DNA of 13,399 bases from Ruminococcus sp. UBA7013 (GCA_002449585.1 DJXD01000010.1:1-13399); one strand, 5' to 3'; positions 1 to 7,569 are shown, numbered from the stretch's first letter. A program made the numbers and translations. Notes: generated by a model not told the origin, from the letters alone.

Positions 1-362
1 TTTGCACTTTTCATTCCTGATTGGTTACAGGTCATAGAGTTAAAAATATAGCCGCCATTGACACGATACCATGCTGTATTTTCATATTCCACATCGGCAT
101 ATAATTTATCAACATTTTCAATCACAGATGATTCTGAATAGGGAGAGTCTTTATCCGAAAATCGGAATGATTCAGGATGTGGATTATCCGTTTTGATATA
201 AAAATATTCATTAAACGGTTCTATTAAGGGATAAATTTCATAGGTATACTGCAAAGCATCAATATCTTTACAAGTATAATCTGCTGCTTTTACATTCACA
301 GTGGAAAATGTAGCGGCTGCCAATATGAATGCAATCCAGAAAGATAATTTTTTACTGATCAT
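1..362 (-). CDS. Secreted protein, N-terminal part only (hypothetical)
   Basis: Reading leftward from an ATG at 360-362, the frame stays open to the window edge, giving about 120 residues of a longer protein. An AAAGGA ribosome site lies 11 bases upstream of the ATG. The first 26 residues form a clear Sec signal peptide: two lysines at 4-5, a hydrophobic core at 8-22 and a VKA-AD cleavage site after residue 26. The mature part is rich in Tyr, Asp, Glu and Asn and shows no motif I recognise. It is probably an exported or cell-surface protein. No clear promoter is visible between it and trpB upstream, and the terminator-like hairpin at 405-448 separates the two. Function unknown. Confidence 0.7.
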   Translation of the reverse strand, partial: MISKKLSFWIAFILAAATFSTVNVKAADYTCKDIDALQYTYEIYPLIEPFNEYFYIKTDNPHPESFRFSDKDSPYSESSVIENVDKLYADVEYENTAWYRVNGGYIFNSMTCNQSGMKSA

Positions 363-404
363 GTTGATTCATTCCTTTGGCAAAAAAATTTTCATGCTTG
401 ATTC

Positions 405-448
405 AAAAATGAGATTCTCCGCCGCCGAAATTTAGGGCATGGGAGAAT
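405..448 (-). terminator. Probable terminator downstream of trpB
   Basis: On the minus strand a 7-base-pair stem, ATTCTCC paired with GGAGAAT (442-448 with 414-420), is followed after a few bases by TTTTT (405-409). It lies 20 bases after the trpB stop. On the plus strand the same hairpin is followed by CATTTTTT, so it may work in both directions. The 21-base loop is long for a classical terminator, which lowers confidence. Confidence 0.5.
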
Positions 449-468
449 GTCATTTTTTAGTTTTCTAT

Positions 469-1836
469 TCAGATTTCAGGAAGACCAGCAAAGCCTTTTG
501 CTAAATCCTCATCTGTCGGGATATAATCTGTCATTTGTCCATCATTAAATTTCTGATAAGCAACCATATCAAAATAACCTGTGCCAGTCAAACCAAACAG
601 GATGGTTTTTTCTTCTCCGGTTTCCTTGCATTTCAATGCTTCATCAATAGCGGCCTTGATTGCATGGCTGCTTTCCGGTGCTGGAAGTGTTCCCTCGATC
701 CGTGCGAATTGTTGAGCCGCTGCAAATACAGATGTCTGTTCTACACTCTTTGCTTCCATAAGTCCCTCTGCATAGAGTTCAGATAATACGCTACTCATGC
801 CATGATAACGCAAACCGCCGGCATGATTAGGCGAAGGAATAAAGCCGCTTCCAAGCGTATACATCTTAGCTAACGGGCATACTTTACCAGTATCACAATA
901 ATCATAAGCATATTTTCCACGTGTCAGGGACGGACAGGAAGCAGGCTCAACAGCAATGAATTGATAATCTGCTTCACCACGGAGCTTTCTTCCCATAAAC
1001 GGAGAAATCAAACCGCCGAGATTAGAACCGCCGCCAGCACAGCCAATAATAATATCAGGCTTAATGTCATATTTATCACACGCTGTCATTGTTTCCAGTC
1101 CAATAATTGACTGATGAAGCAATACTTGAGATAATACAGAGCCTAATACATAGCGATAACCTTCATTTGTGACAGCGCATTCTACAGCTTCGGAGATGGC
1201 ACAGCCTAATGAGCCGCTTGTACCAGGAAATTCTTTCAGGATTTTTCTGCCAACTTCCGTAGTTTCAGAGGGTGAAGGGGTTACATCTGCGCCATATGTC
1301 CGCATGACTTCACGGCGGAAAGGCTTCTGTTCATAGGAGCATTTTACCATAAAGACTTTACAATCAAGGCCGAAATAAGCACATGCCATAGCCAAAGCAG
1401 TTCCCCATTGTCCTGCACCGGTTTCCGTTGTCACGCCTTTCAGACCCTGCTGTTTTGCATAATAGGCCTGAGCGATCGAGCTGTTTAATTTATGGCTTCC
1501 GGATGTATTATTCCCTTCAAATTTATAATAAATCTTTGCAGGAGTATCCAGAGCTTTTTCAAGAAAATAGGCTCTTGTGAGCGGTGAGGGACGATACATT
1601 CTATAGAAGCTAAGAATTTCTTCCGGAATATCAATATAAGCGGTATCATTATCAAGTTCCTGCTTTGCAAGTTCTGTGCAGAAGATCTGACTTAATTCAT
1701 CAAGAGTGACGGGTTTTCCTGTGCCCGGATTCAGCAGGGGAGCAGGCTTAGTTTTCATATCCGCCCGAACATTATACCATTGTTTGGGGAGTTCATCTTC
1801 ACTGAGATAGATTTTATAAGGAATTTTCTGAGCCAT
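469..1836 (-). CDS. trpB: TrpB2-type tryptophan synthase beta chain (PLP-dependent)
   Basis: This enzyme would condense indole with L-serine to give L-tryptophan in the cytosol, using pyridoxal phosphate. Numbered from the chosen start, the PLP lysine is K116 in the motif SGSHKLN, the ETGAGQWG motif is at 138-145 (TrpB1 proteins usually have GQHG), and the phosphate-binding loop GGGSN is at 268-272. A late GLTGTGYFD motif is also present. The 455-residue length and the long N-terminal arm fit the TrpB2 subfamily, which is longer than the TrpA-partnered TrpB1. The frame extends four codons upstream to 1848, but the AAAGG ribosome site abuts that ATG and lies 12 bases before the one at 1836, so the latter is preferred. 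No trpA or other trp gene is next to it; it is a single-gene unit with its own promoter. It could act as an indole-salvage enzyme or on another beta-replacement substrate. Confidence 0.93.
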   Translation of the reverse strand: MAQKIPYKIYLSEDELPKQWYNVRADMKTKPAPLLNPGTGKPVTLDELSQIFCTELAKQELDNDTAYIDIPEEILSFYRMYRPSPLTRAYFLEKALDTPAKIYYKFEGNNTSGSHKLNSSIAQAYYAKQQGLKGVTTETGAGQWGTALAMACAYFGLDCKVFMVKCSYEQKPFRREVMRTYGADVTPSPSETTEVGRKILKEFPGTSGSLGCAISEAVECAVTNEGYRYVLGSVLSQVLLHQSIIGLETMTACDKYDIKPDIIIGCAGGGSNLGGLISPFMGRKLRGEADYQFIAVEPASCPSLTRGKYAYDYCDTGKVCPLAKMYTLGSGFIPSPNHAGGLRYHGMSSVLSELYAEGLMEAKSVEQTSVFAAAQQFARIEGTLPAPESSHAIKAAIDEALKCKETGEEKTILFGLTGTGYFDMVAYQKFNDGQMTDYIPTDEDLAKGFAGLPEI

Positions 1837-1875
1837 TAGAGACATCATCCTTTCTGATTTTTATATTACTATGAT

Positions 1876-1904
1876 ATTTTAACATATTTTTAATCAAAAG
1901 TCAA
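1876..1904 (-). promoter_or_regulatory. Promoter of trpB
   Basis: Reading the minus strand, TTGACT (1899-1904) is followed by 17 bases and then TAAAAT (1876-1881). The -10 box lies about 40 bases upstream of the trpB start. It diverges from the promoter at 1925-1953, with only 20 bases between the two -35 boxes. Confidence 0.8.
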
Positions 1905-1924
1905 TAGGTTTTTGTAAAAAAAGC

Positions 1925-1953
1925 TTGACAAGTCAAAACGAATATGATATAAT
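1925..1953 (+). promoter_or_regulatory. Promoter of the macro-PHP / hpt operon
   Basis: A perfect TTGACA (1925-1930), a 17-base spacer ending in TGA (extended -10), and a perfect TATAAT (1948-1953). The -35 box is part of the palindrome TTGACAAGTCAA (1925-1936), a possible operator, though this could be chance. Confidence 0.9.
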
Positions 1954-1983
1954 ATTTATGATAATAAGAAAAGGAGTGATCTC

Positions 1984-3225
1984 ATGAAATTAGAAGCAGT
2001 TATTGGAGATATTACAAAATTCGAGTGTGATGCAATTGTCAATGCGGCAGGGCCTTCTTTGATGGGTGGCGGTGGAGTAGATGGTGCTATTCATGCGGCT
2101 GCCGGAATAGAACTGCGGAATGAATGCAAGACATTAGGCGGCTGTAAAACAGGACAAGCAAAAGCAACAGGAGCGTATCGGCTTCCGGCAAAATATGTTT
2201 TGCATACGCCTGGGCCTGTCTGGTCAAGACGCTATCCGAAAGAAGAAACATGTGCATTATTGGCAGATAGCTGGCGGAATTGTCTTATTCTGGCTGAAAG
2301 TCTGCATTGTCAGACAGTTGCTTTTCCTTCCATCAGCACTGGTGCTTATGGATTTCCCATAGAGATAGCAGCAAGTATTGCTGTCAAAACCGTTCGGGAA
2401 TATGCCGATCAGCATCCGGATTCCTGCATTGAAAAAGTAACGATTGTATGTTTCAGCAATAGTAGCTATAGTTATTATTCTAAAAAAATAGATTCTCAGG
2501 ATCAATTATTAATCGCCGCTGATCTGCATTCCCATATTGTATGGGGAGTAGATGACGGCTGTATAGATGAAACAATGTCTCATGCGATGCTTCAGCTTGC
2601 TTATGAACAGGGAATCCGACAAATGGCAGCCGTATCTCATGGAAATATTCTTACATATTCACAGGAAATCTATGATCAGCATTTTGCAGCATTACAAGCC
2701 TATGCGGCTGAACAGTATCCAGATCTGAAATTATGTCAGGGGACAGAGATCCGAGTGCATCCGGGAGAAGAAAAACAGATTTTAGAAATGCTGAAAGAAC
2801 ATCAATTGCATTATCTGGGCGATACAGACAAAGCATTGATAGAATTATCTGTTCATGCACCTCTGGAAAAAAATATTTCTGTGATACAAACACTTTTGAG
2901 TGAAGGATTAAAAATCGTAATCGCACACGCCGAGCGATATCATCATTTTAGTGAAGATATCAATGCTGTTGGAGAACTTGTAAAACAAGGCTGTGAAATT
3001 CAGATTAATGCCTATAGTTTAGAAGAAGAATCAAATTATAGAGTCAAACAAAATGCAAGAAAACTTGTCAAAAATCATCTTGTTCATTATCTGGGAACAG
3101 ATGCACACAGAACGGATCATCGTCCGCCAGTCATGCAGAGCGGTCTGAAATGGTTGTTTTCTGAAATGGAACGGGAATATGCAACTCAGATTAGTTTGAG
3201 CAATGCCGCACAGTTTTTCAGATAA
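1984..3225 (+). CDS. Macro domain fused to CpsB/YwqE-type PHP phosphoesterase
   Basis: Two enzymes appear to be joined in one 413-residue chain. Residues 1-168 are a MacroD/YmdB-type macro domain, a fold that binds ADP-ribose and often removes it or its acetyl ester. The GGGGVDGAIHAAAG loop is at 28-41, the TGAYRLPAKYVLHTPGP segment at 62-78, and the second phosphate loop STGAYGFP at 118-125. The usual NAAN motif is NAAG at 20-23. Residues 175-413 are a PHP-fold phosphoesterase like the bacterial tyrosine phosphatases CpsB and YwqE: DLHSH (180-184), DDG (190-192), SHG (218-220), GTEI (253-256), IAHAERY (313-319) and GTDAHRTDHRPP (371-382). All the expected metal-ligand motifs appear present. 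An AAGGAGTGAT ribosome site lies 3 bases before the ATG. hpt follows 11 bases downstream. The joint function (removal of a modified phosphate, ADP-ribose 1''-phosphate processing, or protein de-modification) is inference. Confidence 0.87.
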   Translation: MKLEAVIGDITKFECDAIVNAAGPSLMGGGGVDGAIHAAAGIELRNECKTLGGCKTGQAKATGAYRLPAKYVLHTPGPVWSRRYPKEETCALLADSWRNCLILAESLHCQTVAFPSISTGAYGFPIEIAASIAVKTVREYADQHPDSCIEKVTIVCFSNSSYSYYSKKIDSQDQLLIAADLHSHIVWGVDDGCIDETMSHAMLQLAYEQGIRQMAAVSHGNILTYSQEIYDQHFAALQAYAAEQYPDLKLCQGTEIRVHPGEEKQILEMLKEHQLHYLGDTDKALIELSVHAPLEKNISVIQTLLSEGLKIVIAHAERYHHFSEDINAVGELVKQGCEIQINAYSLEEESNYRVKQNARKLVKNHLVHYLGTDAHRTDHRPPVMQSGLKWLFSEMEREYATQISLSNAAQFFR

Positions 3226-3236
3226 GGAGCGTAAAA

Positions 3237-3761
3237 ATGAAAATTTTAATTTCTGAAAATGAGCTGCATCAGGCAGTAAAAAAAGCAGGAACATGGATCA
3301 ATGAAAATTATCAGGGTCAGCCTGTTTTATTAGTCAGCATTCTGAATGGTGCATTTATCTTTCTGGCAGATGTCTGCCGGGAAATTACAATTCCCTGTGA
3401 AATTGCATTCATGTCTGTAAAAAGCTATTATGATCAAACAGAATCTTCCGGAAATGTCCAGATCATCATGGATTTACAGCAGGATATTAAAAATTATCAT
3501 GTGATTATTATTGAAGATATTATTGACTCCGGCCGGACGCTGTATGAAATCACGCATATGCTAAAAGCCAGAAATCCGCTGTCATTGAAAATATTAACAT
3601 TGCTGGATAAAAAAGCCCGGCGTGAAGTGGATTTAAATGCCGATCTGTCATTATTTAATATTCCAGATCTGTTTGTTGTCGGGTATGGTATGGATTATTC
3701 TGAAAAATACAGAAATCTGCCCTATATTGCCGAACTGGATTTTTCTGAATCATTTTGCTGA
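3237..3761 (+). CDS. hpt: Hypoxanthine phosphoribosyltransferase
   Basis: This purine-salvage enzyme transfers phosphoribose from PRPP to hypoxanthine or guanine, giving IMP or GMP in the cytosol. The PRPP-binding motif VIIIEDIIDSGRTL is at 88-101, with the two acidic residues followed by DSGRT. The loop LNGAFIFLADV lies near residue 36, the flexible SYYDQTESSG segment near 63, and the C-terminal VGYGMDYSEKYRNLPYI closes the active site. The 174-residue length is typical. Its AAGGAG ribosome site overlaps the stop codon of the macro-PHP gene, so the two are almost certainly transcribed together. A new promoter begins 7 bases after its stop, with no terminator between. Confidence 0.95.
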   Translation: MKILISENELHQAVKKAGTWINENYQGQPVLLVSILNGAFIFLADVCREITIPCEIAFMSVKSYYDQTESSGNVQIIMDLQQDIKNYHVIIIEDIIDSGRTLYEITHMLKARNPLSLKILTLLDKKARREVDLNADLSLFNIPDLFVVGYGMDYSEKYRNLPYIAELDFSESFC

Positions 3762-3767
3762 AAGCTC

Positions 3768-3796
3768 TTGACAAATTATGATTTTTATGATATAAT
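3768..3796 (+). promoter_or_regulatory. Promoter of the SPFH / NAD-kinase-like operon
   Basis: TTGACA (3768-3773), a 17-base spacer ending in TGA, and TATAAT (3791-3796). The -35 box starts 7 bases after the hpt stop codon. Confidence 0.9.
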
Positions 3797-3828
3797 CATA
3801 TAAAGAATAACAAAAGGGAGCTGATGGC

Positions 3829-4866
3829 ATGTATGTCAAATTTTTGCCTAGTCAATATGTATTTCGTTATCGAAAAGGAAAACTGATTTCCAAAGGCATC
3901 GGCCTTTCTTTCTTCTTTCTGGAAAGATATACATCTGCTTGCGCTGTGCCTGTTACTAATACAGATGCTGATTTTATTTTTGAAGAAACAACGCTTGATT
4001 TCCAAAAAATCAGCGTTCAGGGTCAGCTGACTTATCAAATCAAAGATTATGCTCTGATCGCTCAGGCAATTGATTTTACTGTAAATCTGAAAACAAAAGA
4101 ATATTTTCATAATCCTATGCAGAAATTATCTAAGCGAATGATCAATATCGCCGAAGGCTTTATTAAAAGCCGGATCAGCAGCATTCAGATGACAGAGGCC
4201 ATTCAATCCAGTCTTGCTATTGCTGCCGATGTGCTGGAAGATATGCAGAAAAGCAAAGAGCTCAAAGCCCTCGGAATCGCTGTGACAGGCTTTTCTATCT
4301 TGAAAATTGTTCCAAATTCTGAAACTGCCCGTGCCCTCGAAGCGCAAACCCGTGAAAGAATTCTCAAACAGTCGGATGATGCTTTATATGAACGCCGAAA
4401 TGCTTCTATTGATCAGGAACGCCGAGTCAAAGAAAATGAACTCAATACGGAAATTTCTGTTGAAGAAAAGAAAAAGAAAATCCGTGATACAGAACTCCAG
4501 ACAAAACGCATGATTCTGGAAAAAGAAACAGAGATTGAAAAAATCAGAACCGTCAGCGAAGCAGAACGGGAACAGCTTCGCATAGACGCTGAAATCGAAA
4601 TAGAGAAAAAAAGAAAAGAATTGGCCGAATTAAAATTTCAAAATGCCAAAAAAGATGCCGATGCAGAAGCTTACCGAATCAGCGCAATCATGCAGGCATA
4701 CAGCCAGTTAAGCCCCGAAGTGCTGATTGCATTAGCAACATTAAATATGAATCCGGAAATGATGATTGCACAGGCGTTTGAAAAATTAGCCATGAACAGT
4801 GAAAAAATCGGTACGCTGAACATCACGCCAGATCTTCTGGAAAGTCTTACAGGAAAGAAGGCATGA
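3829..4866 (+). CDS. SPFH/band 7 (prohibitin-like) domain protein, apparently soluble
   Basis: SPFH proteins (stomatin, prohibitin, flotillin, HflK/C) form large oligomeric scaffolds, usually on membranes. Residues about 10-165 match the general shape of the fold: alternating beta strands (VPVTNTDADF, ISVQGQLTYQIKDY), then helices, ending in the strand GIAVTGFSILKIVP (149-162). Residues about 165-285 are a long, highly charged coiled coil rich in Glu, Lys and Arg. Residues 285-345 are a more hydrophobic Met-rich tail. There is no N-terminal membrane anchor; at most a short FFFL patch near 28-31. It may therefore sit on the membrane surface or be cytosolic. A GGGAG ribosome site lies 8 bases before the ATG. 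The stop overlaps the start of the NAD-kinase-like gene (ATGA), suggesting tight coupling and a shared task. Substrate and partner are unknown. Confidence 0.85.
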   Translation: MYVKFLPSQYVFRYRKGKLISKGIGLSFFFLERYTSACAVPVTNTDADFIFEETTLDFQKISVQGQLTYQIKDYALIAQAIDFTVNLKTKEYFHNPMQKLSKRMINIAEGFIKSRISSIQMTEAIQSSLAIAADVLEDMQKSKELKALGIAVTGFSILKIVPNSETARALEAQTRERILKQSDDALYERRNASIDQERRVKENELNTEISVEEKKKKIRDTELQTKRMILEKETEIEKIRTVSEAEREQLRIDAEIEIEKKRKELAELKFQNAKKDADAEAYRISAIMQAYSQLSPEVLIALATLNMNPEMMIAQAFEKLAMNSEKIGTLNITPDLLESLTGKKA

Positions 4867-5783
4867 TTATGCAAGATCAGGTTTTTGTGCTGATTACACA
4901 GAAAACTCGTCTGGAAGAGCTTCTTGTTAGATATAATACCATTGGACAGGCAGAATTTTATATTAATCATCATGGGGGAGATTTTACAGAATATCAGCAA
5001 GAATATGATCTTTATCAAAAAGCTGTCAAAACTGTTTCCGCTTGTCTGGAGCGTTACGGAAAATTGAAAATTCTGGATAAATCTTATCTATCTTATTATT
5101 CTTTTGGAAAAAATGATATTATCATTGTATTAGGCCGTGACGGACTTGTTGTGAATGTCATGAAATATCTGGATCAGCAGAAGCTGATTGGTGTGAATCC
5201 GGATCAAAATCAGTATGACGGCGTTTTGTTGCCATTTATCCCGGAAGATCTGGCAAAAATCATTCCGCATTTACAGAAGCGATCTGTAAAATGTGTAACA
5301 CTGGCCGCCGCTATTCTGAATGATGGTCAGAAATTATATGCTGTCAATGATTTATTTATTGGTCAGAAAACTCATGCTTCCGCAAGATATGAAATTCATC
5401 TTGATGGGAAAAAAGAAATTCAATCTTCCAGCGGTGTGATCATCTCCACAGGGCTTGGCTCGACAGGCTGGTTAAAAGGCATTCTTGCTGGCGCATCGGG
5501 AATTGATCAATATTATGGCATTTCCCGGAAATTATCCATCCCGGCGGATTTTCATGCCGGATCAGATTATTTATATTTCACCGTCCGTGAACCGTTTCCA
5601 TCAAGGGCAACCGGGACAAATATTGTATTCGGCAAAATCGCACATGAAATGGAGCTGATCTCTCTTATGCCTCAGAATGGCGTTATTTTTAGCGATGGCA
5701 TGGAACAGGATTATCTGGAATTCAATTCCGGAACTTCTGTAAAAATTCAGATCGCTGATAAAACCGGAAATCTGATTATCTGA
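4863..5783 (+). CDS. NAD-kinase-fold protein (NAD/diacylglycerol kinase-like)
   Basis: The protein resembles NAD kinases, which phosphorylate NAD to NADP. GRDG at 91-94 stands where NAD kinases have GGDG, followed by the LIGVNP turn (108-113). The NDLFIG segment at 162-167 matches the conserved NE/ND region, and SSGVIISTGLGSTGW (189-203) matches the DGxxxSTPTGSTAY loop. A late FSDGMEQ segment (276-282) also fits. The first 75 residues are unlike a standard NAD kinase start. The G-to-R change in GGDG and the altered STPTGSTAY loop (no Pro-Thr) leave NAD kinase activity uncertain; binding another dinucleotide or kinase substrate is possible. It overlaps the SPFH gene by 4 bases. A second ATG at 4869 has AAGG 7 bases upstream and could be the true start. 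Confidence 0.78.
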   Translation: MIMQDQVFVLITQKTRLEELLVRYNTIGQAEFYINHHGGDFTEYQQEYDLYQKAVKTVSACLERYGKLKILDKSYLSYYSFGKNDIIIVLGRDGLVVNVMKYLDQQKLIGVNPDQNQYDGVLLPFIPEDLAKIIPHLQKRSVKCVTLAAAILNDGQKLYAVNDLFIGQKTHASARYEIHLDGKKEIQSSSGVIISTGLGSTGWLKGILAGASGIDQYYGISRKLSIPADFHAGSDYLYFTVREPFPSRATGTNIVFGKIAHEMELISLMPQNGVIFSDGMEQDYLEFNSGTSVKIQIADKTGNLII

Positions 5784-5784
5784 C

Positions 5785-5813
5785 TTGACAACTCAAAAAT
5801 ATCATGCTATAAT
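5785..5813 (+). promoter_or_regulatory. Promoter of the que operon
   Basis: TTGACA (5785-5790), a 17-base spacer ending in TGC (extended -10), and TATAAT (5808-5813). The -35 box begins 2 bases after the upstream stop codon. A start of transcription near 5820 would put the first leader hairpin at the very 5' end of the RNA. Confidence 0.9.
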
Positions 5814-5819
5814 AATAAT

Positions 5820-5910
5820 GGCAGTACCTGAAATACCTGCCTGAACAAAACAGGGCTTGATGAAAAAATCTGATGCAGGCTCTCAGAGTCTGCATTTTTT
5901 ATTGAGGTGA
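5820..5910 (+). promoter_or_regulatory. Probable preQ1 riboswitch (class III-like) with terminator-like hairpin
   Basis: The leader of the queuosine-precursor operon is structured. P1 pairs GGCAG (5820-5824) with CTGCC (5837-5841). CCTG in its loop (5827-5830) can pair with CAGG (5851-5854), giving an H-type pseudoknot bridged by an A-rich linker (5842-5850); such a fold is the hallmark of preQ1 riboswitches. Downstream, ATGCAG (5873-5878) pairs with CTGCAT (5890-5895), extended inside by CTC/GAG and followed by TTTTTT. Then comes the ribosome site GAGGTGA (5904-5910). The known consensus of class I (about 34 bases) does not fit. The larger size and distant ribosome site are more like class III, but I cannot run a covariance model. 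The operon context strongly supports preQ1 sensing. Confidence 0.65.
5873..5900 (+). terminator. Terminator-like hairpin inside the que leader
   Basis: Stem ATGCAG/CTGCAT with an inner CTC-TCA-GAG hairpin, followed directly by six T. It could be a riboswitch-controlled attenuator, or the P4 stem of the aptamer. Confidence 0.6.
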
Positions 5911-5916
5911 AACTTG

Positions 5917-6333
5917 ATGTATGAATTAAAAACATCAGCATCTTTTGACAGTGCGCATTTTTTAGCCGGGTATCAGGGGAAATGCGCCAATCTGCATGGC
6001 CATCACTGGCAAATAGAAGTGATCATTAAGGGCGATTCTTTACAGGAAAATGGTCAGCAAAGAGGAATGCTTCTGGATTTCGGCGATCTGAAAAAGGCCG
6101 TTCGTGATCTGGCAGATAGCTTTGATCATGCCTTGATCTATGAAGCGCATACGCTCAAAGCAAAAACTATTGAAGCTTTGACAGAAGAACATTTCCGGCT
6201 GATTCCTGTTCCCTTCCGGCCTACAGCTGAAAATTTCGCAAAATATTTCTTCGAAGCATTGCAGATGCTTCCCATCTATCAAGTCACAGTATGGGAAACA
6301 CCTGATAATTGTGCTGTATATCGCCATGAATGA
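5917..6333 (+). CDS. queD: 6-carboxy-5,6,7,8-tetrahydropterin synthase
   Basis: QueD converts 7,8-dihydroneopterin triphosphate (the FolE product) to 6-carboxytetrahydropterin, the second step of 7-deazaguanine synthesis. The zinc ligands are visible: H14 in FDSAHFL and H27 and H29 in LHGHHW, with catalytic C23 in KCANLHGHH. The FDHALI motif near 70, PTAEN near 105 and VWETP near 127 are also family features. The 138-residue length is normal. The frame can begin at a TTG at 5914, but GAGGTGA lies 6 bases before the ATG at 5917, which is preferred. It is the first gene of the operon and lies directly behind the structured leader. Confidence 0.96.
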   Translation: MYELKTSASFDSAHFLAGYQGKCANLHGHHWQIEVIIKGDSLQENGQQRGMLLDFGDLKKAVRDLADSFDHALIYEAHTLKAKTIEALTEEHFRLIPVPFRPTAENFAKYFFEALQMLPIYQVTVWETPDNCAVYRHE

Positions 6334-7000
6334 AATCAAATATCCAATAACAGAAACATTTGTCAGCATCAACGGAGAAGGCAGACTTGCCGGAGAACTT
6401 GCTTTCTTTATCCGCTTTCGAAAATGCAATTTATCCTGTTCTTATTGTGATACACGCTGGTCAAATCAAGAGAATGCCCCCGCACAGCTATTCACATTGC
6501 ATCAGCTGACTGATCTGGCAAAACAATCCGGTGTGAAAAATATCACCCTCACTGGCGGAGAGCCTTTGCTACAGGAAAATATAGATCTGCTGATTACAGA
6601 ATGCATGAAACAGGGGCATCATGTCGAGATCGAAACAAATGGCAGTATCTTGATTCAAAAACTGGCAATGCAGACATTTCGGCCAGCATTTACGCTGGAT
6701 TATAAGCTTCCTTCTAGCGGTATGGAATCGCATATGCTGATAGAAAATTATCAATATCTTGATCCCCAACAGGATGTTATCAAATTCGTTGCCGGAAGCC
6801 ATCAAGATCTGAATAAAACGCTTGAAATCATTCAAAACTATCATCTTTCAGAAAAATGTCAAATCTATATTAGCCCGGTCTTTGGTCAGATTTCCCCGGC
6901 CGAAATCGTGGATTTTCTGAAAGCACATCAGCTGAATCAGGTCAGATTGCAGTTACAGTTGCATAAATATATCTGGAATCCGGAACAGAAAGGAGTGTAA
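6326..7000 (+). CDS. queE: 7-carboxy-7-deazaguanine synthase (radical SAM)
   Basis: QueE is a radical SAM enzyme that rearranges 6-carboxytetrahydropterin to 7-carboxy-7-deazaguanine. The 4Fe-4S motif CxxxCxxC is C34-C38-C41 in RKCNLSCSYCDT. The family start signature TETFVSINGEG is at 9-19, and the SAM-binding LTGGEPLLQ lies near 75-83. The 224-residue length is usual for the shorter Gram-positive QueE. The start is the ATG at 6326, which overlaps the end of queD by 8 bases and has no ribosome site, so translation is probably coupled to queD. A GTG at 6311 would add five residues absent from most family members. Confidence 0.95.
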   Translation: MNEIKYPITETFVSINGEGRLAGELAFFIRFRKCNLSCSYCDTRWSNQENAPAQLFTLHQLTDLAKQSGVKNITLTGGEPLLQENIDLLITECMKQGHHVEIETNGSILIQKLAMQTFRPAFTLDYKLPSSGMESHMLIENYQYLDPQQDVIKFVAGSHQDLNKTLEIIQNYHLSEKCQIYISPVFGQISPAEIVDFLKAHQLNQVRLQLQLHKYIWNPEQKGV

Positions 7001-7002
7001 TC

Positions 7003-7569
7003 ATGATCAATCAGGAAAAAATCAAATATCATATTAAAGGACTACTAGAAGCGATCGGAGAAGATCCAGAACGGGAAGGCCTACAGGAAACGCCCGATCG
7101 TGTCGCCCGTATGCTGGCAGAAGTGCTTGAAGGAGAAAATTATTCTAATCATGAAATTGCGGAAAAATTCGGAAAAACGTTTTCTATGCTGAATGCTGAA
7201 AATACAGATTCTGCCGTCGTCATGAAAGATATTCAAGTATTTAGCTATTGTGAGCATCATATGGCCTTGATGTATGATATGCATGTCAATGTTGCCTATG
7301 TTCCACGAGAGCGGGTGCTTGGCCTGAGCAAAATCGCCCGGATCTGCGATATGGCCGCTAAACGTCTACAATTGCAGGAGCGGCTTGGAAATGATATTGC
7401 AGAAATTATTGCCGAAGCTTCTGGCTCTCCTGATGTGGGGGTACTGATCACCGGATCACATAGCTGCATGACAGCCAGAGGCATCCGAAATGCTTCCGCT
7501 AAAACCATTACAAAGACATTCAAGGGCGCATTTCGCACGGATAAAAATTTACAGGAGTTGATATTATGA
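7003..7569 (+). CDS. folE: GTP cyclohydrolase I
   Basis: This enzyme opens GTP to 7,8-dihydroneopterin triphosphate, the first step of both folate and 7-deazaguanine synthesis. Zinc ligands are C83 and H86 in SYCEHHMA and C155 in GSHSCMTARG. The ETPDRVARM motif is at 29-37 and YVPRERVLGLSKIARI at 99-114. The 188-residue length is normal. A GGAGTG ribosome site overlaps the end of queE. Being inside the que operon, it probably supplies the pterin precursor for preQ1; it may also feed folate synthesis. Confidence 0.97.
   Translation: MINQEKIKYHIKGLLEAIGEDPEREGLQETPDRVARMLAEVLEGENYSNHEIAEKFGKTFSMLNAENTDSAVVMKDIQVFSYCEHHMALMYDMHVNVAYVPRERVLGLSKIARICDMAAKRLQLQERLGNDIAEIIAEASGSPDVGVLITGSHSCMTARGIRNASAKTITKTFKGAFRTDKNLQELIL

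Noticed and set aside
6311..6325. GTG start for queE
   Set aside because: It adds five residues not expected in QueE; the ATG at 6326 overlapping the queD stop fits the family start better.
6040..6429. A 129-codon minus-strand frame opposite queD and queE
   Set aside because: It overlaps two clearly identified enzymes on the other strand and shows no motif.
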